NCBI RefSeq assembly: GCF_905196875.1
Contig: NZ_CAJJWO010000006.1
Location: 62,001 to 126,000 of the forward strand
Reading direction: 5' to 3'
Origin: an uncultured Parabacteroides sp.
Lineage (GTDB): Bacteria > Bacteroidota > Bacteroidia > Bacteroidales > Tannerellaceae
DNA: 64,000 nucleotides
Of the stretch, positions 25,423-34,853 are shown in pieces (positions within the stretch are counted from its first letter, which is position 1; each line of letters opens with the position of its first letter). Both the position numbers and the translations under genes were made by a program. The notes below the pieces were generated by a model. The model searched no databases. It was not told the origin of the DNA and saw only the letters and a list, made by a program, of their open reading frames with translations.

Positions 25423-28377
25423 ATGATGAGTATAAAAAGAGATACCTGTAAGCATTTATGTGGCTTACTTTTCTATTGGATGGTATTTATGTTTTCATTT
25501 GTGGAAACTTATGCGGGGAATGCAGCCCGGATTAGTTATTCTATGAATACTGACTGGGCTTTTTTTCGTGGAGATATAAAAGGAGGAGAATCGGCGGTTT
25601 TAGCCGATTCTCTTTGGATACCGGTTTCCGTTCCCCACATCATGCAGTTGGAAAGGAAACATTGCGGGGGAGATGTCATTTATGATGGAATAGGCTGGTA
25701 TCGTCGTTATTTCACAATCAGTTCAGCATATAAAAATAAAAATATCCGTGTTGCGTTTGAAGGTGTAATGACCTCGTGCAAAGTGTATATCAACGGTTGT
25801 GAAATAACTGAAAATCAAGGAGGATATATCGGTTTTGTTGCAGATATTACAGATAAAGTGAATTTTGACGGAAACAATGTGTTGGCGGTACGGGTATCAG
25901 CCGAATATGATCCGTTGACACCTCCGGGAAAACCTCAGGAAGGTCTGGATTTTTATTATTATAGTGGTATATACAGGGATGTGGATCTGATAATTTCGGA
26001 TAAGTTGCATGTCACAGATCCTTTGGAAGAGAATGAAGTGGCCGGAGGTGGTGTTTTCGTTACTTATCCCGAAGTGACAAAAGAACGGGCGCGGGTACAT
26101 GTTAAGACACATGTCAGGAATCGGTATGATATGTCCCGGAAAGGATATCTTCTGACCCGTCTGGTCGATTCAAATGACAGAGAAATTGTCAGTAAACAAA
26201 TCCCTTTTTCGTTAAAAGCCGGTACCGGTATTCATTTGGAGCAAGATTTGCTGATCGAAAAACCGTCTCTATGGCATCCTTATAATCCTTGTTTATATGA
26301 ATTAAAAACCGAAGTGAGAATTGACGATAAAGTCGTAGATGAAGTTTCCCGGAAAATAGGGATACGTTCTATCCGATATACGACAGATGATGGTTTTCTT
26401 ATTAACGGAGAAAAATTGTATATGCGTGGAGTGAATCGTCACCAAGCTTATCCATATGTTGGTGATGCAGCATCAAATTCGATGCAGGAGAGAGAGGTGA
26501 TTGATATGAAGCAGGGAGGATACAATGCTGTGCGTGCGGCCCATTACCCGCATGATCCCGCGTTTCTTGAAGCTTGCGATAAACATGGTCTGTTAGTTAT
26601 CGAATGTATTCCGGGGTGGCAGTATTTTAATACTGATACGACTTTTATTAACCGGGTTTACGAAGTTGGTAGCAGAATGATCAGACGTGACAGGAATCAT
26701 GCTTCTGTTGTTTTGTGGGAAACAGCGTTGAATGAAACCCGTTATCCGAAAGAAATAGCTCGGAAACTTTATGAGATAGCTCATGAGGAGTATCCCGGTG
26801 ATCAGATGTATACTGCCGGTGATTATTTCGGTCATACGGATCTTGTGGATTGTTATGATGTTTTTTATAAGCAAGTATCCCGTTTCCCGAAAGACGGAAA
26901 TGTCATGAGTAACTATCCGGAAGATCAGGTAGTCGTTAAACCCTTACTGACTCGCGAATGGGGAGACGGAGCGGGAGAAAAGCCTCGTGTAAGTATAACC
27001 GAAAATGAAGAAGAACAGGTAAAGCAATGCAATACCCGTTATGAACAACTGGAAGGAAAAGGATATTTTGATTGGTGTATGCTGGATGCCAATGAACGTC
27101 TGGGAGGACATTTCTTGTGGAGCTATAATGATTATAATCGGGGAAGCCAAGAAACGACAATGTATTGCGGAGTTGTGGATGTGAACCGTGCCCCGAAGTT
27201 TAGTTATTATATGATGCAAAGCATGCGTGATAAGAACGTTAGTCAGAAAGGGTTATATGAAGGTCCGATGGTTTTTATCGCTTCCCGGAATACACCACCG
27301 GAGAGAAAAGATTCGGTGCAGGAAATAACGGTTTTTTCTAACTGCGACGCAGTGAAACTTTACAGAAACAGGCAGCTTGTAGCGGTACAGACTCGTTTGG
27401 AACGTGCTTTACTTCGTCCAAATATCGTAAAAAAGGGAGGAAGTCCGGAATTCTCTTTTCGGCTCGATGGATATGAACCCGGCGAGTTGATGGCCGAAGG
27501 TATTTCGCAAGGTAGGGTGGTAACCACGCATACGGTACATACTCCTGGTAAACCTCATCATCTGGAAGTCTTTTTCCGGCATAATAATATTGTGCCAATT
27601 GCGGACGGAAGTGATATGATTCCAGTCTATATAAGGGTTTGTGATGAAAACGGGACATTGGTAAATAACTCTGCTGATATAATCACATTGTCGATAGATG
27701 GAGAGGGAGATATTATTGGTGGTGATATCGAGCGGATAGGTGTTAGCCGCCAACAAGTTGAAGGAGGAATTGGTTTTGCTTTTATCCGGACAAGTAAATG
27801 CCCTGGAGATATTATTGTTAAGGCGGAAGCTGAAGGTTTACTCGGAGGTACATCTACTATAAAAAGCCTACCTTATAAGGGACAGTTATTGCCGGATGGT
27901 ATTCATGCCTCTTTTAAAGGTAACGAAGAGGATGGTGTAGTTGAAAGAATGAATGTAAAGGAAAGGAAGTTATTGAATCTTCCGGTATTACTACCCCAAA
28001 AAGTAACGGCTACCAGCTCCCATTCTTCTTATCCTGTAACAAATCTTGTAGACAGGGATGACAGTAGTTGGTGGATTGCGGATACAGACTCTCTTCCTCA
28101 GGTGGTGACTCTTACTTTTGATACACCGGTTTATATCAAGGCTAGCCGTATTCTTTTTCAAAAGGATAGTTCCTTGTATGGGCATAAAGTAGAAGTATCG
28201 TCTGATGGCTCAGGCTGGACTTTGGTTTATGAACAGGAATGTACTGGTTGGGAGTTTAAGCCAGTCGAGTTAAATTGTACTCATGTAAAATATTTTCGTA
28301 TTACTATAAATAGCGTATCGGAAGGACGCGCAGGTATGGGAGAAGTAACTCTGTTCGGTAAACATAATCCGGATTAA
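25423..28377 (+). CDS. Exported GH2 beta-galactosidase-like enzyme with C-terminal F5/8 type C (CBM32-like) domain
   Basis: 984 residues. A signal region (CGLLFYWMVFMFSFVETYAG) precedes the GH2 sugar-binding domain (YDGIGWYRRYFTI, VAFEGVMTSCKVYINGCEI), Ig-like domain (KPSLWHPYNPCLYELKTEV) and barrel (NGEKLYMRGVNRHQAYPYVG). Acid/base Glu438 lies in WETALNET and nucleophile Glu512 in LLTREWGDG. The late region carries a DUF4982/Ig-type part and a discoidin-like domain at the end (KVTATSSHSSYPVTNLVDRD, WWIADTDSLPQVVTLTF). The MRGVNRHQ motif is typical of beta-galactosidases and relatives. ATG at 25423 is chosen because the TTG at 25408 adds no signal; the gene follows the first GH2 by 31 bases. 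Confidence 0.88.
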   Translation: MMSIKRDTCKHLCGLLFYWMVFMFSFVETYAGNAARISYSMNTDWAFFRGDIKGGESAVLADSLWIPVSVPHIMQLERKHCGGDVIYDGIGWYRRYFTISSAYKNKNIRVAFEGVMTSCKVYINGCEITENQGGYIGFVADITDKVNFDGNNVLAVRVSAEYDPLTPPGKPQEGLDFYYYSGIYRDVDLIISDKLHVTDPLEENEVAGGGVFVTYPEVTKERARVHVKTHVRNRYDMSRKGYLLTRLVDSNDREIVSKQIPFSLKAGTGIHLEQDLLIEKPSLWHPYNPCLYELKTEVRIDDKVVDEVSRKIGIRSIRYTTDDGFLINGEKLYMRGVNRHQAYPYVGDAASNSMQEREVIDMKQGGYNAVRAAHYPHDPAFLEACDKHGLLVIECIPGWQYFNTDTTFINRVYEVGSRMIRRDRNHASVVLWETALNETRYPKEIARKLYEIAHEEYPGDQMYTAGDYFGHTDLVDCYDVFYKQVSRFPKDGNVMSNYPEDQVVVKPLLTREWGDGAGEKPRVSITENEEEQVKQCNTRYEQLEGKGYFDWCMLDANERLGGHFLWSYNDYNRGSQETTMYCGVVDVNRAPKFSYYMMQSMRDKNVSQKGLYEGPMVFIASRNTPPERKDSVQEITVFSNCDAVKLYRNRQLVAVQTRLERALLRPNIVKKGGSPEFSFRLDGYEPGELMAEGISQGRVVTTHTVHTPGKPHHLEVFFRHNNIVPIADGSDMIPVYIRVCDENGTLVNNSADIITLSIDGEGDIIGGDIERIGVSRQQVEGGIGFAFIRTSKCPGDIIVKAEAEGLLGGTSTIKSLPYKGQLLPDGIHASFKGNEEDGVVERMNVKERKLLNLPVLLPQKVTATSSHSSYPVTNLVDRDDSSWWIADTDSLPQVVTLTFDTPVYIKASRILFQKDSSLYGHKVEVSSDGSGWTLVYEQECTGWEFKPVELNCTHVKYFRITINSVSEGRAGMGEVTLFGKHNPD

Positions 28378-28406
28378 TTTATCAAATCGGATAACTCGCT
28401 TTTTCC

Positions 28407-28438
28407 TTTGGTTGACTGAAGATAATCCCGTATATTTG
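28407..28438 (+). promoter_or_regulatory. Promoter of ftsK
   Basis: TTTG at 28407-28410, a 20-base spacer and TATATTTG at 28431-28438 match the Bacteroidales consensus fully. It lies 21 bases before the ATG at 28460 and shows that the longer in-frame TTG start at 28412 is not used. Confidence 0.8.
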
Positions 28439-28459
28439 CAAGTTATAACGAGGATTTAT

Positions 28460-30982
28460 ATGGCAAAGAAAGCAACTGCAACAAAACAAAATAGTAACAG
28501 CGAGCCTGGTAAATTCGCTGCAATGAAAGCCTTTTTCAGTAGTGAACGTACCCGTTTTATTACCGGACTGGTGATAGCTATTATCACTATTTATATCGGA
28601 TTATCCCTGATCTCTTTCTTCTTTACGGGAGGGGCCGATCAGAGCAAAATAGAGAATGTTCCGCTATCGGATCTTTTGACTAACAGAGGATCGGTGGAGA
28701 ACTGGACGGGAGTACGCGGTGCTTTCCTGGCTGATTTGTTGATGAATCGCTGGTTCGGTATCTCTTCTTTTATGATCCTGTTTTTCCTGGGGTCGGTCGG
28801 GGCAAAGATGATGAACCTGCGCAAGGTATCCTTGCTGAAACGTTTCCTGTTCAGTGCCGCTATGCTGGTTTGGGGATCGTTGTTTTTTGCTTTTGTTTTT
28901 ATCACCGGATATGAAGATACCTTTATTTATTTAGGCGGTCAACATGGATATTACCTGTCTGAAATGATGATTACCAATATCGGTATTCCCGGAACGATCC
29001 TGCTGCTGGCCGGAGTGTTCCTGATCATAGCCATATTCAGCAGCAAGAAAACAATACCGTTCCTGCAAAGCCTGCTTTCTTTCGGTTGGTTGAAGAACCG
29101 TCTGAAAAGGGAAAAGAAAGAAGATACGGAAGACGATACGACTTCGGAAGACGATACCGCATCCGAACATCTTATTGCCGACCAACCGGACGAACGACCG
29201 GAAACAGATGATTTTGTTTTTGATACGGCAAAAGAAATGGAGTCTGCCGGCGAGGTGGAAAGCTATCGTAAGCCTGAACCGCGTACTGAAACCTATTCGA
29301 ATATATCCAACGACGATACATTTGAGGTAACAGTCCCTCAAGAGGAAGAAGCATATGATATTCCGGATGCAGGAAATCAACCCGATGATCCGGAAGACCT
29401 TCCGGGAGATCCTCGTTTTACGGTGGAAGTTCCCGCTGGCGACGATGAGGTATACGATGCTTCTTCACTGGGTGAATACGATCCGAAGCTCGATCTGTCC
29501 GGTTTCCGTAACCCGCCGATCGAACTGCTGAAAAAATATGATGTGAGCGAACATCAGGTCGATATGGAAGAACAGATGGCCAACCAGAAACGTATCAAGC
29601 AGACATTGGAAAGTTTTGGTATCAGTATCTCTTCTATCAAGGCGACGGTGGGGCCGACCATTACATTATATGAAGTAATCCCGGATACCGGTGTCCGTAT
29701 CTCGAAGATCAAGAACCTGGAAGATGATATTGCCCTGAACCTGTCGGCTTTGGGTATTCGTATCATTGCCCCGATGCCGGGTAAGGGAACGATCGGTATC
29801 GAGGTGCCGAATAAAGACCCGCAGATCGTATCCATGCAGTCGGTGGTGGCTTCCCGTAAATTCCAGGAGTCCAAATATGACCTGCCGGTTGTGTTGGGTA
29901 AGACGATTACCAACGAGATATTTATGTTCGACCTGTGTAAGATGCCTCACTTATTGGTGGCCGGTGCTACCGGACAAGGTAAGTCAGTCGGTCTGAATGC
30001 GGTGATAACCTCTTTATTATATAGAAAGCATCCGTCTGAACTGAAGTTTGTGCTGGTCGACCCGAAGATGGTAGAGTTCGGAATCTATTCCGACCTGGAA
30101 CGTCATTACCTGGCAAAATTGCCTGATGCTGACAAGGCGGTGATTACAGATTGCACGAAGGTGATTATGACGCTGAACTCCGTTTGTAAAGAAATGGACG
30201 ACCGTTATGAGTTGCTGATGAAAGCGCATGTGCGTAATATAAAGGAATATAACGCTAAATTTATCTCCCGTCACCTGAATCCGGAGAAGGGACATAAGTT
30301 CATGCCGTTTATCGTCGTGATTATCGACGAGTTCGGCGACCTGATCATGCAGGCTGGTAAAGAGATTGAAACGCCGATTGCCCGTATTGCACAGAAAGCA
30401 CGTGCCGTCGGTATCCATATGATCATTGCTACGCAGCGTCCGTCTACCAATATCATTACCGGTATTATCAAGGCGAACTTCCCGGCCCGTATGGCCTTCC
30501 GTGTGATGCAGATGGTCGACTCGCGTACGATCCTGGATGCACCCGGTGCCAACCAGTTGATCGGTCGTGGTGACTTGCTGTTCTCGCAGGGTGGGGAAAC
30601 GAATCGTGTTCAATGCGCTTTTGTGGATACGCCTGAAGTAGAACAGATCGTAAATTATATCTCCGGCCAGGCCGGTTATGCTACCGCCTTCCTGTTGCCT
30701 GAATATGTGGGAGAGGGTGGCGAAGATAAAGCTCCGGGCTCTGTCGACCTGTCGGATCGCGATCCATTGTTTGATGAAGCGGCCCGTCTGATCGTTATCC
30801 AGCAACAGGGTTCCACCTCGCTTATCCAGCGTAAGTTCGCGATCGGTTACAACCGTGCCGGACGTCTGATGGACCAGTTGGAAGCAGCCGGAATCGTAGG
30901 ACCGTTTGAAGGAAGTAAGGCGCGTCAGGTATTGATCCAGGACGAGTATAATCTGGAACAACTGCTGAACTCCTTGAAATAA
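28460..30982 (+). CDS. ftsK: DNA translocase FtsK/SpoIIIE
   Basis: 840 residues. Four membrane helices lie in the first 200 residues (TGLVIAIITIYIGLSLISFF and others), followed by an acidic linker rich in Asp/Glu, the motor domain with Walker A VAGATGQGKSVG (Lys508) and Walker B FIVVIIDEFGDL, the conserved QRPSTNIITGIIKANFPARM, and the C-terminal gamma winged helix (STSLIQRKFAIGYNRAGRLM). FtsK pumps chromosome DNA at the division septum and helps dimer resolution. The start is fixed by the promoter at 28407-28438. Confidence 0.95.
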   Translation: MAKKATATKQNSNSEPGKFAAMKAFFSSERTRFITGLVIAIITIYIGLSLISFFFTGGADQSKIENVPLSDLLTNRGSVENWTGVRGAFLADLLMNRWFGISSFMILFFLGSVGAKMMNLRKVSLLKRFLFSAAMLVWGSLFFAFVFITGYEDTFIYLGGQHGYYLSEMMITNIGIPGTILLLAGVFLIIAIFSSKKTIPFLQSLLSFGWLKNRLKREKKEDTEDDTTSEDDTASEHLIADQPDERPETDDFVFDTAKEMESAGEVESYRKPEPRTETYSNISNDDTFEVTVPQEEEAYDIPDAGNQPDDPEDLPGDPRFTVEVPAGDDEVYDASSLGEYDPKLDLSGFRNPPIELLKKYDVSEHQVDMEEQMANQKRIKQTLESFGISISSIKATVGPTITLYEVIPDTGVRISKIKNLEDDIALNLSALGIRIIAPMPGKGTIGIEVPNKDPQIVSMQSVVASRKFQESKYDLPVVLGKTITNEIFMFDLCKMPHLLVAGATGQGKSVGLNAVITSLLYRKHPSELKFVLVDPKMVEFGIYSDLERHYLAKLPDADKAVITDCTKVIMTLNSVCKEMDDRYELLMKAHVRNIKEYNAKFISRHLNPEKGHKFMPFIVVIIDEFGDLIMQAGKEIETPIARIAQKARAVGIHMIIATQRPSTNIITGIIKANFPARMAFRVMQMVDSRTILDAPGANQLIGRGDLLFSQGGETNRVQCAFVDTPEVEQIVNYISGQAGYATAFLLPEYVGEGGEDKAPGSVDLSDRDPLFDEAARLIVIQQQGSTSLIQRKFAIGYNRAGRLMDQLEAAGIVGPFEGSKARQVLIQDEYNLEQLLNSLK

Positions 30983-31007
30983 ATCTATTAACCAGCAAGT
31001 GTTATTT

Positions 31008-31682
31008 ATGGAAAGAGAAAAGAAAATCAGAATATGGCGGGGGATTGCTTTTGTGGGTCTTCTGTTATGTCTCCTTTTCGGTGTCAGAGTGATAAGCAGG
31101 GCACAAAATCCGGTATCGATTCTCGATAAGGCAGCTTCTGCCTATGAGAATTCCAATGGTATCTCTGCTTCCTTTGCTTTGAATACCCGTTCCGATATGC
31201 AGAAAATGTCGGAAAGTTTCGAAGGAACGATTAATATGAGAGGGGATAAGTTTACCTTGGTCACTCCGGATATGATTACCTGGTTTGATGGAAAGACGCA
31301 ATGGAGCTACGTGGAACGTAACGACGAAGTGAATGTCAGTACCCCTTCCGGAGAAGAATTGCAGTTTACCAATCCCGCCATTTTATTACGTGTATATAAG
31401 AAGGGTTTTACTCCTAAATATATCGGGGAAAGTACGGCTGCAAACGGAAAAGCGGCCTACGATATAGAGCTGACGCCAAAGAAGAAAGGAGATATCATCC
31501 GGGTGGAGTTGCAGATCGAAAAGTTCTCGAACTTCCCGGCTGCAATCAAAGTCGAGGCAAAAAACGGTATTACCAATACGATCCATATCAGTAAACTGAA
31601 AACGGGTGTAAACCAACCGGACGACTTTTTTGTTTTTAAGGAAGGTGACTATCCGGATGCAGAGGTGATCGATCTCCGTTAA
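31008..31682 (+). CDS. lolA: LolA-like outer membrane lipoprotein carrier
   Basis: 224 residues with an N-terminal hydrophobic signal (GIAFVGLLLCLLFGVRVISRAQ), then the LolA fold: ISASFALNTRSDM, SFEGTINMRGDKFTLVTPDM and ITWFDGKTQWSYVERNDEV. LolA-type proteins carry lipoproteins through the periplasm to the outer membrane, a heavy load in this lipoprotein-rich group. The gene follows ftsK by 25 bases with no promoter in between, so it is probably co-transcribed. The ATG at 31008 is preferred over the GTG at 30999. Confidence 0.85.
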   Translation: MEREKKIRIWRGIAFVGLLLCLLFGVRVISRAQNPVSILDKAASAYENSNGISASFALNTRSDMQKMSESFEGTINMRGDKFTLVTPDMITWFDGKTQWSYVERNDEVNVSTPSGEELQFTNPAILLRVYKKGFTPKYIGESTAANGKAAYDIELTPKKKGDIIRVELQIEKFSNFPAAIKVEAKNGITNTIHISKLKTGVNQPDDFFVFKEGDYPDAEVIDLR

Positions 31683-31736
31683 AAGACAATAGAGTGATTC
31701 CTTAAATTAATTATCAATTATCAATAAATAAACGCT

Positions 31737-32690
31737 ATGAGCAATTCAACAAATGAAAAGGTCCGTTGCCTGATTATAGGTTCCGGTCCTGCAGGATATA
31801 CAGCAGCAATTTATGCTTCACGTGCAAACTTATCACCCGTATTGTATGAAGGTATTCAGCCGGGCGGACAGCTTACGACAACAACGGAAGTGGAGAATTT
31901 CCCCGGTTATCCGGAAGGCATCACCGGCCCGGAACTGATGGAAGACCTGAAGCAGCAGGCATTGCGTTTTGGTGCGGATATCCGTTTTGGAATTGCTACG
32001 GAAACCGATCTTTCCGCTGCTCCTTACAAGGTGACGATCGACGGTGAAAAAGTAATTGAAACGGAAGCCCTGATCATTGCAACCGGTGCGACAGCCAAGT
32101 ATCTGGGTATTCCCGATGAACAAAAATATGCCGGAATGGGTGTTTCTGCCTGTGCTACCTGCGACGGTTTCTTCTATCGTAAGAAAGTCGTTGCTGTTGT
32201 GGGAGGTGGAGATACGGCTTGTGAGGAAGCTGTTTACCTGGCCGGATTGGCAAAGCAGGTGTACCTAATTGTCCGTAAACCTTTCTTGCGTGCGTCGAAA
32301 GTCATGCAGGAACGCGTATTCAATACGCCGAACATCATGGTTCTGTTTGAGCACAACACGATCGGCCTGTTTGGCGAAAATGGTGTGGAAGGTGCCCACT
32401 TGGTAAAACGGATGGGTGAATCGGATGAAGAAAAAGTGGATATTGCCATCGATGGTTTCTTCCTCGCTATCGGACATAAACCGAACTCGGATATATTTAA
32501 ACCGTGGATCGATACGGATGAAGTAGGATACATCAAGACTGTACCCGGAACACCGCGTACAAAAGTGCCCGGAGTTTTTGCCGCAGGCGACGTTGCCGAT
32601 CCTCATTACCGTCAGGCTATTACAGCAGCCGGAACAGGTTGTCAGGCGGCTATCGAGGCTGAGCGGTATTTGTCGGAAATTGGAAAATAA
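31737..32690 (+). CDS. trxB: Thioredoxin-disulfide reductase
   Basis: 317 residues, standard length. FAD-binding GSGPAGYTAAIYASRA near the N-terminus, the redox pair in SACATCDGFF (Cys139 and Cys142), the NADPH-binding VGGGDTACEEA and the C-terminal FAD motif GVFAAGDVADPHYRQAITAA are all present. It uses NADPH to reduce thioredoxin; a thioredoxin gene lies at 40239-40538. It follows lolA by 54 bases. Confidence 0.96.
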   Translation: MSNSTNEKVRCLIIGSGPAGYTAAIYASRANLSPVLYEGIQPGGQLTTTTEVENFPGYPEGITGPELMEDLKQQALRFGADIRFGIATETDLSAAPYKVTIDGEKVIETEALIIATGATAKYLGIPDEQKYAGMGVSACATCDGFFYRKKVVAVVGGGDTACEEAVYLAGLAKQVYLIVRKPFLRASKVMQERVFNTPNIMVLFEHNTIGLFGENGVEGAHLVKRMGESDEEKVDIAIDGFFLAIGHKPNSDIFKPWIDTDEVGYIKTVPGTPRTKVPGVFAAGDVADPHYRQAITAAGTGCQAAIEAERYLSEIGK

Positions 32691-32709
32691 CGAAAAAGTA
32701 CTACCTTTG
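32680..32709 (+). promoter_or_regulatory. Promoter of the GHL10 gene
   Basis: TTG at 32680-32682, a 19-base spacer and TACCTTTG at 32702-32709, 23 bases before the ATG at 32733; the -33 element lies inside the last codons of trxB. Confidence 0.7.
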
Positions 32710-32732
32710 CCCCGCTGAATAAATAAGTGGAA

Positions 32733-34211
32733 ATGAGAAAGTATTGCCTGTTATTCCTGGTCCTTTTATTGCTTCATCCGGTTGGAGCAGTTGAATCTCC
32801 GAAGCACGAGATACGTGCTGTCTGGCTAACTACCGTCTATGGACTGGACTGGCCTAAAAAGCCGGCTACAACGGAAGCGGGAAGAAAGGCCCAGCAACAG
32901 GAGTTATGCAATATACTCGACCGGTTGGCTGATGCGAATTTCAACACCGTATTTCTGCAAGTTCGTTTGCGGGGGGATGTTATTTATCGTTCGGCAATAG
33001 AACCGGCATCCAAAACTTTCTCAGGTAAATATGGAACAATGCCCGGATACGATCCGTTGGCTTTTGCGATAGAAGAATGTCACAAACGGGGGATGGAATG
33101 CCATGCCTGGTTTGTGACATTTCCTGTTGGTACGGAGAAGGCTGTCAAAGAACAGGGGAAATTGTCTGTCGTAAAACGCCATCCGAAACTGTGTAAACGT
33201 CATAACGGGGAATGGTATCTCGATCCGGGTGTGCCGGAGACTGCCGATTATATTTTATCTCTGGTAAAGGAGGTGGTGAACGGATATGATATCGACGGGA
33301 TCCAGTTTGACTATATCCGTTATCCGGAGCAGGCCAAGAGTTTCCCGGATAAAGCCGTTCATAATAAATACGGTAAATCGCAGAAATTGCCTGACTGGCG
33401 GCGCGAGAATATCAACAAGATGGTCTATCGTATTTATGACTGGGTGAAACAGGCAAAGCCCTGGGTGCAGGTCAGCAGTTCGCCATTGGGTAAGTATAAC
33501 CGGATCGAACGTGTTCCCAATGCCGGTTGGACAGCTTATGAAAGTGTCTTCCAGGACCCCAAGATGTGGATGCAGAAGGGAAAGCAGGACATGATCGTTC
33601 CGATGATGTATTATCTGCATGAAAACTTCTTCCCGTTTGTAGACAACTGGGTGGAGAATTGTAACGGACGTCTGGTCGTGCCGGGACTGGGAGCTTACCG
33701 CATGGAGAAGAATGAAGCGGACTGGACGGTAAACGATATTACTGACCAGATAGATTACAGCCGTTATTATGGAGGTGCAGGCTGTACCTTTTTCCGTTGC
33801 GAGAATGTATTGGATAATTCGAAAGGACTTTATAATGAGTTGAAAGATAATTATTATAAATACCCGGCACAGTTATTGCCTCTCACCTGGTTGAGCGATA
33901 GGGTGCCTGCGGCTCCGGCAGAGATCCATGTGGAGAAGGAGGGAAGCGACCTGAAACTGTCCTGGCAGAAACCACCGGTGGAAAAGGAAGACCTGACTTA
34001 TACGGTTTATTATTCATTGACGGACTCTATCGATACGTTGTCGGCTAAATCTATTCTGGCTACCGGAGTGCGGGATACGGTTCTTTATCTTCCGGTTGCT
34101 CCGAATGCGGAGAGAGGATATAGCTTCAGCGTTTCGGCTTCCACCCGTTACCATATCGAAAGTGTTGTATCGCCTGATACTTATTATTATCTTTCCGAAT
34201 TTCCTAAATAA
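32733..34211 (+). CDS. Exported GHL10/YddW-type glycosyl hydrolase-like protein
   Basis: 492 residues with signal peptide (YCLLFLVLLLLHPVGAVE). The GHL10 (DUF187) barrel motifs are clear: EIRAVWLTTVYGLDWP, ANFNTVFLQVRLRGDVIY, GYDPLAFAIEECHKRGMECH, YLDPGVPETADYILSLVKEV and YDIDGIQFDYIRYP; Asp residues in the last are probable catalytic residues. A fibronectin-III-like domain follows (APAEIHVEKEGSDLKLSW). Relatives are linked to peptidoglycan or glycan cleavage in the envelope, for example on denuded glycan strands; that activity here is inference from the family. Confidence 0.85.
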   Translation: MRKYCLLFLVLLLLHPVGAVESPKHEIRAVWLTTVYGLDWPKKPATTEAGRKAQQQELCNILDRLADANFNTVFLQVRLRGDVIYRSAIEPASKTFSGKYGTMPGYDPLAFAIEECHKRGMECHAWFVTFPVGTEKAVKEQGKLSVVKRHPKLCKRHNGEWYLDPGVPETADYILSLVKEVVNGYDIDGIQFDYIRYPEQAKSFPDKAVHNKYGKSQKLPDWRRENINKMVYRIYDWVKQAKPWVQVSSSPLGKYNRIERVPNAGWTAYESVFQDPKMWMQKGKQDMIVPMMYYLHENFFPFVDNWVENCNGRLVVPGLGAYRMEKNEADWTVNDITDQIDYSRYYGGAGCTFFRCENVLDNSKGLYNELKDNYYKYPAQLLPLTWLSDRVPAAPAEIHVEKEGSDLKLSWQKPPVEKEDLTYTVYYSLTDSIDTLSAKSILATGVRDTVLYLPVAPNAERGYSFSVSASTRYHIESVVSPDTYYYLSEFPK

Positions 34212-34244
34212 TATTAACGGTTAGGAGCGGATAGACGAAAGCAT

Positions 34245-34252
34245 TATCTTTG
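34245..34252 (+). promoter_or_regulatory. -7 promoter element directly before the Cys-rich gene
   Basis: TATCTTTG ends 6 bases before the ATG at 34259, so the transcript would have almost no leader. The -33 region (TTAG at 34221-34224) is weak. Confidence 0.5.
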
Positions 34253-34258
34253 TGTCGA

Positions 34259-34696
34259 ATGAAAAATGCTGTAACATATCTGTTTATCGTTTTCCTGGCG
34301 ACTCTTATTTTTTACGGAGGTGCCGGGGTAAACCTTATTACCTATTGCTGCGGTGATTGCCGCACGGAAGGGGTTGCAGTATTGTTGAATGATAATTGTT
34401 GCGAAGTGCACGAGCATAGCTGTTGCAGCACCACCGATGAATCTTCGGTTTGCCACTCCGGCTGCTGCGAAGATGAATGCTGTGATCTGGAACGGGTCAG
34501 TTTCGACTGGAGCAGTTCCAATAATCCGATAGTAGAATTACAACCGGCAGTGACCGACCTTTTGTCGTTTGCTTCTCCAATAGCCTCGCTCGTCCCGGTT
34601 CCTTCCATAAAAGAATACATTGCGCAGGATCAGGATGGCCCCCCTGTGGTCTGTCCGCGCATATACCTGAACCTGCTTACTACGCTTTTGATTTAG
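34259..34696 (+). CDS. Cys/His-rich membrane-associated protein of the metal module
   Basis: 145 residues. One N-terminal hydrophobic segment (YLFIVFLATLIFYGGAGVNL) is followed by a strongly Cys-rich stretch with pairs and His residues (YCCGDC, NCCEVHEHSCC, SGCCEDECCD), then a Pro-containing tail ending PRIYLNLLTTLLI. The YCC/HEHSCC/PP layout resembles the small HYC_CC_PP-type proteins that precede TonB receptors for copper in Bacteroidota. Metal binding is inferred from the Cys clusters. Its neighbours are a TonB receptor and an HMA-domain protein. Confidence 0.65.
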   Translation: MKNAVTYLFIVFLATLIFYGGAGVNLITYCCGDCRTEGVAVLLNDNCCEVHEHSCCSTTDESSVCHSGCCEDECCDLERVSFDWSSSNNPIVELQPAVTDLLSFASPIASLVPVPSIKEYIAQDQDGPPVVCPRIYLNLLTTLLI

Positions 34697-34739
34697 TAGA
34701 GTATTTCCAGCCTGTGTCCGCTATGGAAACAGGATAGTA

Positions 34740-34815
34740 GTGTTAGCCCAACTCACACTATGGTGCTAATAATTTAGCATACTAGTGCTGATAGGTGCAG
34801 GACTATAGTGCTAAT
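34740..34815 (+). repeat. Four imperfect GTGCTAAT repeats at 22-23 base spacing (probable operator array)
   Basis: GTGTTAGC at 34740, GTGCTAAT at 34763, GTGCTGAT at 34785 and GTGCTAAT at 34808 start 23, 22 and 23 bases apart, about two helical turns. The second copy forms an inverted repeat with TTAGCAT at 34774-34780. The array fills the gap before the TonB receptor gene, starting 44 bases after the Cys-rich gene and ending 38 bases before the receptor ATG. Confidence 0.65.
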
Positions 34816-34853
34816 CCTAAAACGGAATACTTATTGAATCAAAATGTAAAGCA

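Noticed and set aside
30017..30961. Long minus-strand reading frame (314 codons) opposite ftsK
   Set aside because: It is the mirror of a strongly coding plus-strand gene, has low-complexity His/Thr/Gln composition and matches no family.
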